Below, piece after piece: positions 1-8,938 of a stretch of DNA of 64,000 bases; positions within the stretch are counted from its first letter, which is position 1, and each line of letters begins with the position of its first letter. Under the pieces are notes generated by a model, which was given only the letters and a program-made list of their open reading frames with translations, was not told where the DNA came from and made no database searches. Origin of the DNA: Bacteroidaceae bacterium (GTDB lineage Bacteria; Bacteroidota; Bacteroidia; Bacteroidales; Bacteroidaceae); NCBI GenBank assembly GCA_017465905.1, contig JAFTVE010000013.1:1-64000 (forward strand). Direction: 5' to 3'. The position numbers and the translations under genes are program-made.

Positions 1-84
1 ATTACGACATACGGAGTGGAGCGGAACAAATACAGCAGCAATCTTCAACGAGTTATTACATTGAAGGAGTTGTTCGGAAATTAG
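1..84 (+). CDS. 3' end of a probable AAA-type ATPase (partial)
   Basis: An open frame enters from the left edge and ends at TAG 82-84, giving 27 residues that read ITTYGVERNKYS...VITLKELFGN. This type of ending (ITTYGV..N.Y...V.L..LF) is one I associate with Bacteroidales AAA-type ATP-binding proteins, but the catalytic part is outside the window, so the function is a guess from the tail alone. A terminator-like hairpin follows directly. Confidence 0.4.
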   Translation: MTTYGVERNKYSSNLQRVITLKELFGN

Positions 85-85
85 C

Positions 86-113
86 AACGTCCGTATGGGC
101 GTTTTCTTTTTTG
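86..113 (+). terminator. Rho-independent terminator of the left-edge gene
   Basis: A 7-bp stem AACGTCC/GGGCGTT (one G-T pair) with loop GTAT is followed by TTCTTTTTT. It begins two bases after the stop codon at 84. Confidence 0.6.
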
Positions 114-131
114 CAGTGTGTGATTGAAGTT

Positions 132-170
132 TGCAATGGAGGACACCCGTCACAAGCATCCTCCATTGCA
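132..170. other. Perfect 12-bp inverted repeat between convergent genes
   Basis: TGCAATGGAGGA (132-143) pairs perfectly with TCCTCCATTGCA (159-170). It lies between the plus-strand tail ending at 84 and the minus-strand receptor ending at 202, so it may end transcription from the right, although no T-run follows on the minus strand. A partial match (TCCTCCATTG) recurs near 2930. Confidence 0.45.
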
Positions 171-201
171 GGGAAAAATTTATAAAAGTGCTATTGTATG
201 G

Positions 202-2757
202 TTACAAGCGTTGCTTCTCACTTTGGCCGGCACCTGTGCCCTTGTACTTGCTTCGGGTTGTGTTGAAGTCGTAGCTGACGGTCAGTTCCACATAGCGCGA
301 GTCACTGTATCGGTCATAGTCAAAGGTCAGACAATCGTCCTGGATAAGCCACTGGCTCTTTTCTGTGTTGAAAATATTGTTTAGAGTCAATGACAGCGAC
401 AGTTTGCGGTCAAGAAACCGCTTGGTGACACCGGCATTCATTTTCCACGAAGAGCCAATCAGGCGGACACCGACGTTTCCTGCTGACTGCCAACGTGCAT
501 CCACTCTAATCATCCAGTCCTTGGGTAGTGAGAAGTAGTTGTTCCAGCGTGTGTTGAATAGAGGTTTGTTATAGTTTTTCCCATCACCTAAAGTAAATGA
601 CTGAAATTGTCCGCCCGCTTCGAGGTTGGGTCTCCATATACCAACGGTAGGTGTATATCCAATGGTGAAGAAGCTGCTCTTCACATTCTCTACATTTGCC
701 GTGTGAAGGTGTACGACAGGTTCGTCCTCATACAGATGGGCCAGTTGGGTTATATATCCTTCATATATGTTATGTCCCAGCATAACTTTGACATCCTTAT
801 AAGCCAACATTCCTGTGAGGCTGTTTTGGATTTGAGGTTGTAGCAGTGGATTTCCGCTCTCATAGATGAACGGCGAGCTATACTGGATGTTGCTCCGGAG
901 TTGCCAATATGAGGGATACTTGATTTTGCGTTCATAGCCCATGACAGCATTGAAATCATTGTTTGAATAACTTGCCTGTACGTTAGGGAACAGCTCGCTA
1001 TATACCTTGGATTGCTGCTTATTGTATACCTGATTCTGATAATAAGCAAAGTCGATGTTCTCGTAGCGCAACCCTGCGCCAAATCCCCATTTCCCAACCT
1101 GTGCTTTTGCAGAAACGAACATTGCCCAACGGTTCTGCCTGGTCATATCGTTTGAATTGTCTATCCCAAGTTCTTTATCATCAATGTCGTAGGTCTGTGC
1201 AACATCTGTGTATGAATACTCTGTGCCTGCATCCAATGTCAACCATTGGTTGTTGGTATATGAAAATACTCCTTTGGCGGCATACAAGTCATAACGGCGT
1301 GTTCCGAGTGTGTTTATATCCCCGGCATACTTGTCTACAAAGAACGAGTTCATTCCGTCCGTTTCGTTTCCTGTAGCCCAGTCGGCATTGAAGTTGAATG
1401 AGAATTTGTTGTTCCACATGCCACTATAATAGGCATTCACATCATGACTCTTGCTCGGCTTATCGAAATATGAGGACTGTCCCATTGTTTCAGTGTGCCC
1501 ATCTGCCGTATAGAGAATATGATTGAACATGTCATCTCTCCATTGGGAATTGTCGTATACATACTGCATACCGGCCGAGTGGTTGGGATTGGGGTTGTAG
1601 TTGATTCCAGCGACTGTAGCCAAACGGTCCGACTTGATTTTCTCTTCACCGTCATAAGTGACGTTATGTGAGGTTCCCGCCATCATCAATTGTTGATGAG
1701 ACTCTAAACCAATGTGCTCGCGATCCTGTATATAATATGCTGAACCGAAAATATCCCAGACGTCATTGCGGTAGTTCAGCGATGCATATTCTTCGGCAGA
1801 CCATACTCTCGAACGCCGCGAGCCAGCATATAGAGAGCCGCTTAGGCCTTCGCCTTGTGGCCGTTCGGTTATAATTTGAATAACAGCACTTACCGATGCG
1901 TCGTACTTGGCACCGGGCATCATATTCACTTTTATAGATTTGATGTCGGAAGACATCAGACGTTTCAGTTCCTCACTATCTCTCACCAAACGATTGTTGA
2001 TATATATTAATGGTGTGCCTTTACCGAAGACCGTGAAATCTCCATTTTTTCCGCTGATGAAAGGTAACTGAGCAATTACATCGTCTGCTGTAGCGAAATT
2101 TTCCAGAATGGTTCCTTTCACTGTGGCAACCATCTCGCCATTGTTGAGTGTATATAACCTTTTACGGCCTACAACAACAACCTCATCCATTATTATAGGC
2201 TTCATCGTAATGGTAATCGGACTCTCCTTCACCTCAACAAGTAGGGGTTCATATCCGACATAAGAGACTTGCAGAGTATATTCCTCATCTCCCTTCAATG
2301 GCAGATAGAAACTCCCCTCTGTATCTGTAGCCACACCGCTTATATATGTAGAGTCGGCATCGAGTAGCAATACATTGCAATAGGACATAGGTTCGCCCTT
2401 CTCGTCCACCACCACGCCACTGACGCCTACGGCTGTGGTTTTGTTTTCCTGCTTCTGCACCACGAAGTACTCGGGACGCTCCTTGGCCACGAAGGGCTTG
2501 CCCCACAATACGTGGTTGATGGCCCCGGTCTGAGTAGTGTCGCGGATGTCGGCGCTTACCTTGTATTTCTCCGTCTCGCTCACCGAGAAGATGATGCTCT
2601 TGCCGCCCTGCTGCTCGATGAGGCGCAGTGCCTTGGGCAGCGGCTCGTCGGTCAGCTTCAGCGTGATTTTTCCCTGTGCATTCACTCCCAATGCCGTGGC
2701 AAGCATCAATGCCATGCACAGCCATACCCTACATGCGGTCGTTCTCTTCTGTTTCAT
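202..2757 (-). CDS. TonB-dependent outer-membrane receptor-like protein with N-terminal STN domain
   Basis: About 851 residues. The chosen ATG (2755-2757) opens a typical signal peptide (MKQKRTTACRVW...LGVNAQ). An in-frame ATG at 2815-2817 would add 20 residues encoded by the conserved leader and is less likely. Domains in order: STN (about 30-100), carboxypeptidase-regulatory-like domain (about 110-180), plug (about 220-300, with GTPLIYINNR), then an aromatic-rich beta-barrel ending in YVELTVSYDF. An STN domain usually means signalling to an anti-sigma factor, but none is adjacent. The protein is a paralog of the receptor at 2966-5302 (both carry a VATnTEG-type segment and VSYiGYE). It is not a SusC with a SusD partner; the ligand is unknown. 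Outer-membrane location is inferred. Confidence 0.85.
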   Translation of the reverse strand: MKQKRTTACRVWLCMALMLATALGVNAQGKITLKLTDEPLPKALRLIEQQGGKSIIFSVSETEKYKVSADIRDTTQTGAINHVLWGKPFVAKERPEYFVVQKQENKTTAVGVSGVVVDEKGEPMSYCNVLLLDADSTYISGVATDTEGSFYLPLKGDEEYTLQVSYVGYEPLLVEVKESPITITMKPIIMDEVVVVGRKRLYTLNNGEMVATVKGTILENFATADDVIAQLPFISGKNGDFTVFGKGTPLIYINNRLVRDSEELKRLMSSDIKSIKVNMMPGAKYDASVSAVIQIITERPQGEGLSGSLYAGSRRSRVWSAEEYASLNYRNDVWDIFGSAYYIQDREHIGLESHQQLMMAGTSHNVTYDGEEKIKSDRLATVAGINYNPNPNHSAGMQYVYDNSQWRDDMFNHILYTADGHTETMGQSSYFDKPSKSHDVNAYYSGMWNNKFSFNFNADWATGNETDGMNSFFVDKYAGDINTLGTRRYDLYAAKGVFSYTNNQWLTLDAGTEYSYTDVAQTYDIDDKELGIDNSNDMTRQNRWAMFVSAKAQVGKWGFGAGLRYENIDFAYYQNQVYNKQQSKVYSELFPNVQASYSNNDFNAVMGYERKIKYPSYWQLRSNIQYSSPFIYESGNPLLQPQIQNSLTGMLAYKDVKVMLGHNIYEGYITQLAHLYEDEPVVHLHTANVENVKSSFFTIGYTPTVGIWRPNLEAGGQFQSFTLGDGKNYNKPLFNTRWNNYFSLPKDWMIRVDARWQSAGNVGVRLIGSSWKMNAGVTKRFLDRKLSLSLTLNNIFNTEKSQWLIQDDCLTFDYDRYSDSRYVELTVSYDFNTTRSKYKGTGAGQSEKQRL

Positions 2758-2762
2758 TCTGT

Positions 2763-2850
2763 CTGTTGTGTTTAAGTCGTACTTTTCTTTGTTCTTTATA
2801 TCTAATACAACCGACATGGTCAATCGGGTATGGTCGGGATGGCAAAATTA
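2763..2850 (-). promoter_or_regulatory. Promoter and 5' leader of the STN receptor; copy 1 of an 85-bp direct repeat
   Basis: On the minus strand the -7 box TAATTTTG (2843-2850) matches TAnnTTTG, and about 75 nt of leader run to the ATG at 2757. Positions 2763-2847 recur at 7884-7968 with about three mismatches. The leader holds an in-frame ATG (2817) that stays open into the receptor in this copy. Confidence 0.7.
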
Positions 2851-2965
2851 TAGAAAATTTTTAATTAGTCACAGATTTCCATGGATTACACGGGCAAATG
2901 ATGAATCTTATGTGCCGACGTGGACAATCGTCCTCCATTGTTGAGAAAGGTATATAGTGCTGCTG

Positions 2966-5302
2966 TTATCTAATGTCCTTAACTTCTTTGAAGCTTTGTG
3001 AACCGTTTTCAACGGCATTGACATTTACGCTCTTACCACCAGAAAATCTCCATATGAGTGATAGACCAATGTTCTGCACAGGCGTAGTATAGTTATAAGT
3101 AACCTTGTTGCCATTGGCATACCTATCATATTTTCGACGATCGCCTAGGGCATTGAAAGTAAGAGTCAGCTGCAACTTGTCCTTGCACATATTCTTATAT
3201 ATCTGTCCTCCGACATTGTAAACTGTGTGATAGGTTCTATCGTTTGTTTTGTAGGTCGGCTCAAACATGAGATTCAGCATACCACCCCAACCGCGGTTGA
3301 AACTGAATGTGTTGTACATAGCGTAATATTGGCGAAGTCTTGTTTTATCGTAATGGATATCACCCAATGTCATATTTTCGGGATGAATCTCAAGGCGACT
3401 TGATAATTTCATTCTCCATGGCTTTGCTGGGTTCCAATTGATTTCAGCTCCGGCACCAAACATCTCTGCTGAAGAAAGATTGATAGGGGTTGTATAGAAC
3501 ACATCAGTTGAGGTCGGGCTTTGTAATGTTTCCCAGTAAATGTTGTCTTTTGTATGCATATATATTGCTGTAAGGTTCAAAAGGTTACGAAATAAGGATG
3601 CTCCAGCCATAACCATATCAGCCGTAGGGGATTTCAAATCAGGGTTGCCCACTGTGTAGTTATATGGATCGCTCCAACGTATGGTTGAAGAGATGGCAGC
3701 ATAAGGGATGTCATCAAGTGTACGTTTATAGTTGAGCATCAAGACATGCATGCCATTATTGTCAAGAGGCATCATCAATTGAACTGTAGGACTGATTCCC
3801 CACTGAATATCTGAGGATTTGGATTCATCATTCAATGTCTCATAACTAATCTTGTTCAATTGGAAATTCATCCCGGCGCTGTATCTGACTTTCCAGAACT
3901 GGCCCATCGCAGAAGCGTATGCAAGTGGAGTTAGACCACTGGTGCGTGTCGGTATAAGGCTCGCTTGGAAACGGCCAGAAGCATCAACAGTACTTAGCAT
4001 TGGAGTATAATCTGAAGTTATATACTGCACCGATACTCCATATTTCCATACCATATTCTGGCCACGAGGATCAGTTAAATCTACTGAGAACTTGTACATA
4101 TTCAAAGAAGTCTCATCCTCAGATATGCTTGAATTATTATCGCCATATGAATAACTATACTTGTTGTCAGATTGTCGATTGAAATAGTCGCCAATAATAT
4201 CCAATGTCGTACCACGCTGACTGAGTATGGATGTGTACTTCAATGTTGCTTCTTGATCAAGATAGGTGCTTCTACCATCAATCATGGCCTGAATGGCGTT
4301 AGCATCATTGTCCAAAGTTGTGGAGGTCGTATTTAGTTTGTTTGTTGCGATGTAATAACTTCCTCCGATAGAGTTCTTATCATTTATCTGTTGGGTAAGG
4401 CTTAAACGGTTATTAAAGATATGCCCTTTATATCTCGTGTCTTCCTCAACTTCCGTACGCAAGTCTGTCGATTCATTCCAAATCGCCTGTTCTGCTGTTT
4501 CCTTTGGCTGATTGATGTTTAATGAGAGATTGTCATAGATACTTAAGTTCTTATATCGATAGTACACTACTCCTCCGATATTCTCATTACTGAAGCCGTA
4601 TGATGGGTAAAGCGTTGCTCCTCCTGTCAAGGCTCCGTAATATCCGCCTTGGGGTGGCTGGCGAAGCAAGATTTCAATAGTACCACCTGTTAACGCTGCG
4701 TTCTGATTACTGCCTGCCAAATAATTGACTTTTACCTTATCTATCATTTCGGCAGGTAGATTCTTAAGTTCGTCAAACGAGGTCAGTTTGGCACCATCTA
4801 CATAAATTTCGCTTACTGGTAGACCATTGATTTTATAGCTCCCATCCTCGTTACTGATACCTGGCAGAAATACTAATGCATCTGAAGACTGCTTGCCTTT
4901 CGTGATTTCCGATGAACGCAAACTCACTGTATAGCCATTCGCGTTATGCTGGGTTCTTGAAGCAACGACACTGACCTCGTCAAGCATCTTTGCGTCTTCT
5001 TTCATCTTGATGGTTAAGACATCACCACCCCTACAAGCCTTATTGATGGTCTCATATCCTATATAAGAAACCAATAATAGATAGTCTGCATTGTCCTTTG
5101 CCGTAAAAGAGAACATGCCTTCAGTATTCGTAGCAACTCCATTTACATACGAAGAGTCTTGAGCACGCTGAAGAACAACACTAACATATGGTAGAGGATT
5201 GTTCTTCTCGTCTACCACCTTTCCCGAAATCTCCTGAGCCATCAGGGATTCAATAGCACAGCCCAGAAATACAAAAACGAATGAAACCAATTTCTTTGTC
5301 AT
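2966..5302 (-). CDS. TonB-dependent receptor-like outer-membrane protein
   Basis: 778 residues with a signal peptide (MTKKLVSFVFVFLGCAIESLMAQ region), a carboxypeptidase-regulatory-like domain (about 24-100), a plug (about 110-215, with INGLPVSEIYVDGAKLTS) and a C-terminal barrel typical of the Bacteroidetes outer-membrane beta-barrel family. No STN domain is present. It has its own promoter (TAACTTTG, 5319-5326) only about 15 nt before the ATG, and a four-unit 11-bp direct-repeat array upstream (5356-5400). The TPR/HTH regulator lies immediately upstream on the same strand and is the obvious candidate to control it. The substrate is unknown. Base composition is more AT-rich than the sdh genes. 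Confidence 0.85.
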   Translation of the reverse strand: MTKKLVSFVFVFLGCAIESLMAQEISGKVVDEKNNPLPYVSVVLQRAQDSSYVNGVATNTEGMFSFTAKDNADYLLLVSYIGYETINKACRGGDVLTIKMKEDAKMLDEVSVVASRTQHNANGYTVSLRSSEITKGKQSSDALVFLPGISNEDGSYKINGLPVSEIYVDGAKLTSFDELKNLPAEMIDKVKVNYLAGSNQNAALTGGTIEILLRQPPQGGYYGALTGGATLYPSYGFSNENIGGVVYYRYKNLSIYDNLSLNINQPKETAEQAIWNESTDLRTEVEEDTRYKGHIFNNRLSLTQQINDKNSIGGSYYIATNKLNTTSTTLDNDANAIQAMIDGRSTYLDQEATLKYTSILSQRGTTLDIIGDYFNRQSDNKYSYSYGDNNSSISEDETSLNMYKFSVDLTDPRGQNMVWKYGVSVQYITSDYTPMLSTVDASGRFQASLIPTRTSGLTPLAYASAMGQFWKVRYSAGMNFQLNKISYETLNDESKSSDIQWGISPTVQLMMPLDNNGMHVLMLNYKRTLDDIPYAAISSTIRWSDPYNYTVGNPDLKSPTADMVMAGASLFRNLLNLTAIYMHTKDNIYWETLQSPTSTDVFYTTPINLSSAEMFGAGAEINWNPAKPWRMKLSSRLEIHPENMTLGDIHYDKTRLRQYYAMYNTFSFNRGWGGMLNLMFEPTYKTNDRTYHTVYNVGGQIYKNMCKDKLQLTLTFNALGDRRKYDRYANGNKVTYNYTTPVQNIGLSLIWRFSGGKSVNVNAVENGSQSFKEVKDIR

Positions 5303-5318
5303 AATCTTTTTTTGCTGA

Positions 5319-5326
5319 CAAAGTTA
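5319..5326 (-). promoter_or_regulatory. -7 box of the 2966-5302 receptor promoter
   Basis: Minus-strand TAACTTTG fits the Bacteroidales TAnnTTTG consensus, with a TTTG about 21 bp upstream. The predicted start of transcription leaves a leader of only about 10 nt. Confidence 0.65.
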
Positions 5327-5355
5327 GGTTTCGAGGCGCAACCAAGACAAATTTT

Positions 5356-5400
5356 TAGCGTTACATCTGCGTTATTCGGATGTTACATTTGCGTTACATT
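5356..5400 (-). promoter_or_regulatory. Four-unit 11-bp direct repeat, likely activator site
   Basis: Read on the minus strand, units of the form AATGTAACGCA occur in four consecutive, imperfect 11-12-bp steps, just upstream of the receptor promoter (roughly -45 to -90). The array overlaps the stop codon of the regulator gene (5394-5396). Helically phased repeats ahead of a promoter are typical of a DNA-bound activator. That the neighbouring regulator binds here is inference. Confidence 0.5.
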
Positions 5401-6488
5401 GATTGGGGAAATAGAACAATGTACACTTTTTCAGACAGTTTCCCTTTTAGGCGATTTTTTCTTACTCGGATTGTGCCTGGAACAGATTTAAGACAAAACG
5501 CAGTAACATTGTTTGTAAGTTTGAGATAGCCATACAGACATAGCATCAGGTCTTGATGACTAATCTTAGCCTCGTCCTTGGCGAGGATGTGGTATGCGTC
5601 ATTGAACGCAGCAAGAACGGCATCTTCTATCCTTTGGGTATCAATATCGGTTCTCGTCCTAAGTTCGTTCTCATTCAGACTTCGTATTTCTTGAAGAGTC
5701 TTATATGCCTCTGTTTTTTCAAAAGCAAGTTTCCCTTCATTAAGTTTCTGCTCTAACGATTTCTCTGTAGGTCTTACTCTTGTTTTAATACCCGAATTGT
5801 TATTCTTGACTTTGAAATATATAAACCCACACGAACTAATTACAAGAAGTATTGTAAATAATACGAATAGAGCGAATCCTATATTTTCTCTTTTCACCCT
5901 GTTTACATCATTTAGTGCCCTTTTTATGTCTTGACAGAGTTTCCAAGTATTCTCACTTTCATTCTCATTTAATAATTTTAGTGCTGTTTCGTATGCTTTA
6001 GCCCCTTCTTCTATGCTTCCATTCGCAAAATGGCAAGAGCCTAAAGCGTGATATGCACGCCCCTTGTGGCTGTCATAGCCATCGGGAGCGTAGTCTATAG
6101 AGTTTTGGAAGGCATAGGCAGCCTTATGCTTATCATGACCAAAATAATAACATCCGAGGAAATAAGATGCGAGGGAAGATTCATAAGAGACTTCCTTATT
6201 ATAGTATCTTACAGCCTTTTGAATCAGTGAATCCGAAGCGATGCTGTCAGTGGCAATATACTCTGCTTTAGTTATTAACACTGCATACCATGCCTCTGTG
6301 CCCTTATCCTGTGAAGCAAGCGCCTCGTATCCTTTCAGTACAGAGATGGCGCTATCAGGCTTTTCATTTATGTAGGCTTGCACATCGGTCAACAATTTGT
6401 GTGTCTCACGATACTGGGCTACACTGTTAGTAATGCAACTGAACGACACCAACAACACAATGACTATTATCTGTATAAATTGTTTCAT
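5394..6488 (-). CDS. Membrane-anchored TPR protein with C-terminal HTH (transcription regulator)
   Basis: 364 residues: an N-terminal signal or anchor segment (MKQFIQIIVIVLLVSFSC), a helical TPR-like region (about 30-195, with ALGSCHFANGSIEEGAKAYETAL), a single membrane span (about 203-225, GFALFVLFTILLVIS) and a cytoplasmic tail. The tail ends in ISHQDLMLCLYGYLKLTNN...TIRVRKNRLKGKL, a helix-turn-helix of the kind found in Bacteroidetes TPR-LuxR-like regulators. The topology suggests periplasmic sensing linked to DNA binding. It sits 91 bp upstream of the receptor it probably controls. The ligand is unknown. Confidence 0.75.
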   Translation of the reverse strand: MKQFIQIIVIVLLVSFSCITNSVAQYRETHKLLTDVQAYINEKPDSAISVLKGYEALASQDKGTEAWYAVLITKAEYIATDSIASDSLIQKAVRYYNKEVSYESSLASYFLGCYYFGHDKHKAAYAFQNSIDYAPDGYDSHKGRAYHALGSCHFANGSIEEGAKAYETALKLLNENESENTWKLCQDIKRALNDVNRVKRENIGFALFVLFTILLVISSCGFIYFKVKNNNSGIKTRVRPTEKSLEQKLNEGKLAFEKTEAYKTLQEIRSLNENELRTRTDIDTQRIEDAVLAAFNDAYHILAKDEAKISHQDLMLCLYGYLKLTNNVTAFCLKSVPGTIRVRKNRLKGKLSEKVYIVLFPQSM

Positions 6489-6557
6489 TAAAAAAAGATA
6501 TTTTCAATTCTCCACCGAAAATGGTGGTCAGATGACCACTTATAATCAACCGTGACG

Positions 6558-7697
6558 TTAAATAATTCCTCCTCTCCATAGTTCAGCGAGGAAATCGTGC
6601 ACATAAATCAACTCTATACCATCTTCTTTACGATTGATGCGGTCGAGCGAAACAAGGATACGGCGAGATTGGGGGTAGTCATCACCAAACGATTTTAATC
6701 CTTTAAGATGACGCTTCTGAATTTCCTCAGCGGATTTTATCTCGATGGCTATGCGAGCGTCCCCGATAATAGCATCAACTTCTACGCCTGTATGCGTACG
6801 CCAATAGGAGAGTTTATCCTCTTTGTGATTGTAGCCGATATAAGCTATAAGTTCTTGTATAATAAAATGCTCGAATGCATGACCATATTCGGGTGTGCCG
6901 CGCATAAGAGATTTACGGTGAAGAAGATGACAAGCAAGCCCTACATCGAAAAAATAAAATCGTGGAGCCTGTACCAAACGGCGTTTCATCATCTTCGTGT
7001 AAGCCGGTATCATATACCCCACCAAGGTGTCTTCAAGAATACCAAAATAACCCTTTATCGTCTGTGCGCTGACACCACATTCGGCTGCGATATTGGAGTA
7101 GTTCACTATCTCGCCATCTGTCAGTGCCGCCACCTCCAGAAATCGCTGGAAACTGCCCAGATTACGCACCAAAGCCTCTTCGCGTATCTCTTCACGTAAA
7201 TACACATCAACGTATGCTGATAACAATCTGTTAGGATTCTTCGCCAAGTAATGTGTGGGCAACATACCATGCTGCAGCGCACGGTCAAGATCAAAGTCTG
7301 GAATCTCTGCACTTACCAACGGATAAAAATAAGAGGGATATGCTCTTCCGCCCAATGTATTGTAGCCTTTGCGCTTGAGCTTTCGGGCACTTGAGCCGCA
7401 GAGCACAAATCTCAATCCTCGCTCCGATATCAAACGATGCACTTCATTGAGTAGTTCGGGTACTTCGGGAATCTCGTCAATGACCACTACTGTTTCAGAA
7501 TCTTTGTCGCGTAACATCTCATAGAGTAGTGAAGGACGACGCTGAAAACGCATACGAAGCTCTGAGTCAAGCAAGTCGATAAACACCGCATCGGGAAACT
7601 GATGGCGAAGAATTGTACTTTTTCCTGTCTGCCTTGATCCAAATAGGAACATAGACATGTCAACCTCTTGATTCAATTGCGGATAGCGTGTAAACAT
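6558..7697 (-). CDS. AAA ATPase of the DUF4143 family
   Basis: 379 residues. Walker A is GSRQTGKST (about 21-29), Walker B is VVVIDEI (about 70), and a sensor-like FVLCGSSARKLKR follows. The C-terminal half is the DUF4143 part, containing a PD-(D/E)XK-like strand set GVEVDAIIGDARIAIEIKS (about 305-325). Such proteins are common singletons in Bacteroidales and their biological role is unsettled. Two palindromic direct repeats stand directly upstream (7719-7774), consistent with autoregulation. The gene lies inside the segment bracketed by the 85-bp repeat. Confidence 0.8.
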   Translation of the reverse strand: MFTRYPQLNQEVDMSMFLFGSRQTGKSTILRHQFPDAVFIDLLDSELRMRFQRRPSLLYEMLRDKDSETVVVIDEIPEVPELLNEVHRLISERGLRFVLCGSSARKLKRKGYNTLGGRAYPSYFYPLVSAEIPDFDLDRALQHGMLPTHYLAKNPNRLLSAYVDVYLREEIREEALVRNLGSFQRFLEVAALTDGEIVNYSNIAAECGVSAQTIKGYFGILEDTLVGYMIPAYTKMMKRRLVQAPRFYFFDVGLACHLLHRKSLMRGTPEYGHAFEHFIIQELIAYIGYNHKEDKLSYWRTHTGVEVDAIIGDARIAIEIKSAEEIQKRHLKGLKSFGDDYPQSRRILVSLDRINRKEDGIELIYVHDFLAELWRGGII

Positions 7698-7718
7698 AAG
7701 TATGTATTTCTCTAATTC

Positions 7719-7774
7719 TACTTATTATTTTCATTGAAAATCGTAAGTAGTACTTAATATTTTCAATGAAAATC
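7719..7774. promoter_or_regulatory. Paired palindromic direct repeats upstream of the DUF4143 ATPase
   Basis: Two 24-bp copies (7719-7742 and 7751-7774) differ at two positions and start 32 bp apart, about three helical turns. Each contains the palindrome ATTTTCA(t/a)TGAAAAT. They lie 22-77 bp before the ATPase start and look like an operator pair. The remainder of the 7698-8064 gap holds the 85-bp repeat copy and the sdhB terminator. Confidence 0.5.
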
Positions 7775-7883
7775 TGCCGCAAATTTAGCAATTAGATATT
7801 ATATAACAAATTAAGAAGGCAATTATTCTTCATTACAATACAAAAAAGTTTATTGCAAATGGAATCCAAGACAATCCATAAGC

Positions 7884-7971
7884 CTGTTGTGTTTTAGTCG
7901 TACTTTTCTTTGTTCTTTATATCTAATACAACCGACATGGTCAATCGGGTATGGTCTGGAGGGCAAAAATA
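7884..7971 (-). repeat. Copy 2 of the 85-bp promoter/leader repeat
   Basis: It matches 2763-2847 in the same orientation with about three mismatches. A minus-strand -7 box TATTTTTG (7964-7971) is preserved. The leader ATG frame that is open in copy 1 is closed here by a one-base change giving TAA after about 14 codons. No gene starts directly downstream: the next minus-strand start is the ATPase at 7697. Confidence 0.75.
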
Positions 7972-8006
7972 CGGATTTTTTTCGTTTTTTCTGACCATTT
8001 TAAAAT

Positions 8007-8039
8007 AAAAGGCAGACTCCCTTGTGGAGCCTGCCTTTT
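8007..8039 (-). terminator. Terminator of the sdhCAB operon
   Basis: AAAAGGCAGACTCC and GGAGCCTGCCTTTT form a 14-bp stem with one mismatch and loop CTTGT. On the minus strand it begins 26 nt after the sdhB stop codon and is followed by a T-rich run. Confidence 0.8.
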
Positions 8040-8064
8040 GGTTATTGTTGTCAACAACAGCGGT

Positions 8065-8820
8065 TTAGTCCTTCATCTTAGCTTTGAGGAACTCGCGGTT
8101 GAGGCGAGCGATGTTGCTGATGCTTACGCACTTGGGGCACTCGGCCTCGCAGGCACGAGTGTTGGTGCAGTTACCGAAGCCGAGCTCATCCATGCGGGCA
8201 AGCATAGCCTTGGCACGGCGGGCTGCCTCTACCTTACCCTGGGGAAGGAGGGCGAGCTGGCTCACCTTGGCTGATACGAAGAGCATGGCCGAACCATTCT
8301 TACAAGCAGCTACGCAGGCACCGCAACCGATACATGCAGCAGCGTCCATAGCCTCGTCAGCGATGGGCTTGGCGATGGGTATAGCGTTGGCATCGGGGAT
8401 ACCACCGGTGTTTACCGACACGTAACCGCCAGCCTGCATGATCTTATCGTATGCAGAGCGGTCTACCATCAGGTCGCGGATCACGGGGAAGCCAGCCGAG
8501 CGCCAGGGCTCTACGGTGATGGTGTCGCCATCCTTGAATCGGCGCATGTAGATCTGACAGGTGGTAGCACCTGTAGCGGGGCCGTGGGGGTGACCATTGA
8601 TGTAGAGTGAGCACATACCGCAGATACCTTCACGACAGTCGTGGTCGAAGGCAATGGGTTCCTTGTTCTCGTTTACCAACTGCTCGTTGAGGATGTCGAG
8701 CATCTCGAGGAAAGAGGTATCGCCGGGGATATCTTTCATCTGGTAGGTTTCAAATGCGCCCTTCTCCTTAGGACCTCTCTGGCGCCAAACCTTAAGTGTG
8801 AAACTTATATTCTTGTCCAT
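8065..8820 (-). CDS. sdhB: Succinate dehydrogenase/fumarate reductase iron-sulfur subunit
   Basis: 251 residues, the normal length. The electron-transfer subunit carries electrons between the flavin of SdhA and the haems and menaquinone site of SdhC. The 2Fe-2S ligands are in [10 protein letters not shown] with a downstream Cys. The 4Fe-4S ligands are [11 protein letters not shown]. The 3Fe-4S region is [13 protein letters not shown]. In Bacteroidales this enzyme mostly works as fumarate reductase in anaerobic respiration and succinate formation. It is the last gene of the operon sdhC-sdhA-(four-helix gene)-sdhB. The gap to sdhA is stretched by the inserted cassette and by a T/A-rich repeat. 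Confidence 0.96.
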   Translation of the reverse strand: MDKNISFTLKVWRQRGPKEKGAFETYQMKDIPGDTSFLEMLDILNEQLVNENKEPIAFDHDCREGICGMCSLYINGHPHGPATGATTCQIYMRRFKDGDTITVEPWRSAGFPVIRDLMVDRSAYDKIMQAGGYVSVNTGGIPDANAIPIAKPIADEAMDAAACIGCGACVAACKNGSAMLFVSAKVSQLALLPQGKVEAARRAKAMLARMDELGFGNCTNTRACEAECPKCVSISNIARLNREFLKAKMKD

Positions 8821-8825
8821 ATTGA

Positions 8826-8917
8826 TTTGAGTTTTTTAGTTTTTTAGTTTTTTAGTTTGCCAAATTTAGTTTTTGAGTTTTTTAGTTTTGAGTTTTTGGG
8901 TTTTTAAGTTTGTTGAT
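8826..8917. repeat. TTTTTTAGTTT/GAGTTTTT simple repeat upstream of sdhB
   Basis: Degenerate units of the form TTTTTTAG and TTTTTGAG run for about 90 bp directly before the sdhB start. Read on the minus strand the units are AACTAAAAAACT and AACTCAAAAACT. A short stretch of the same type precedes the start at 38481 (38448-38478), and the direct repeats at 8939-8970 and 9342-9373 are built of the same words in the opposite orientation. Confidence 0.6.
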
Positions 8918-8938
8918 TGAGTCCCGGATGGCACCTTA

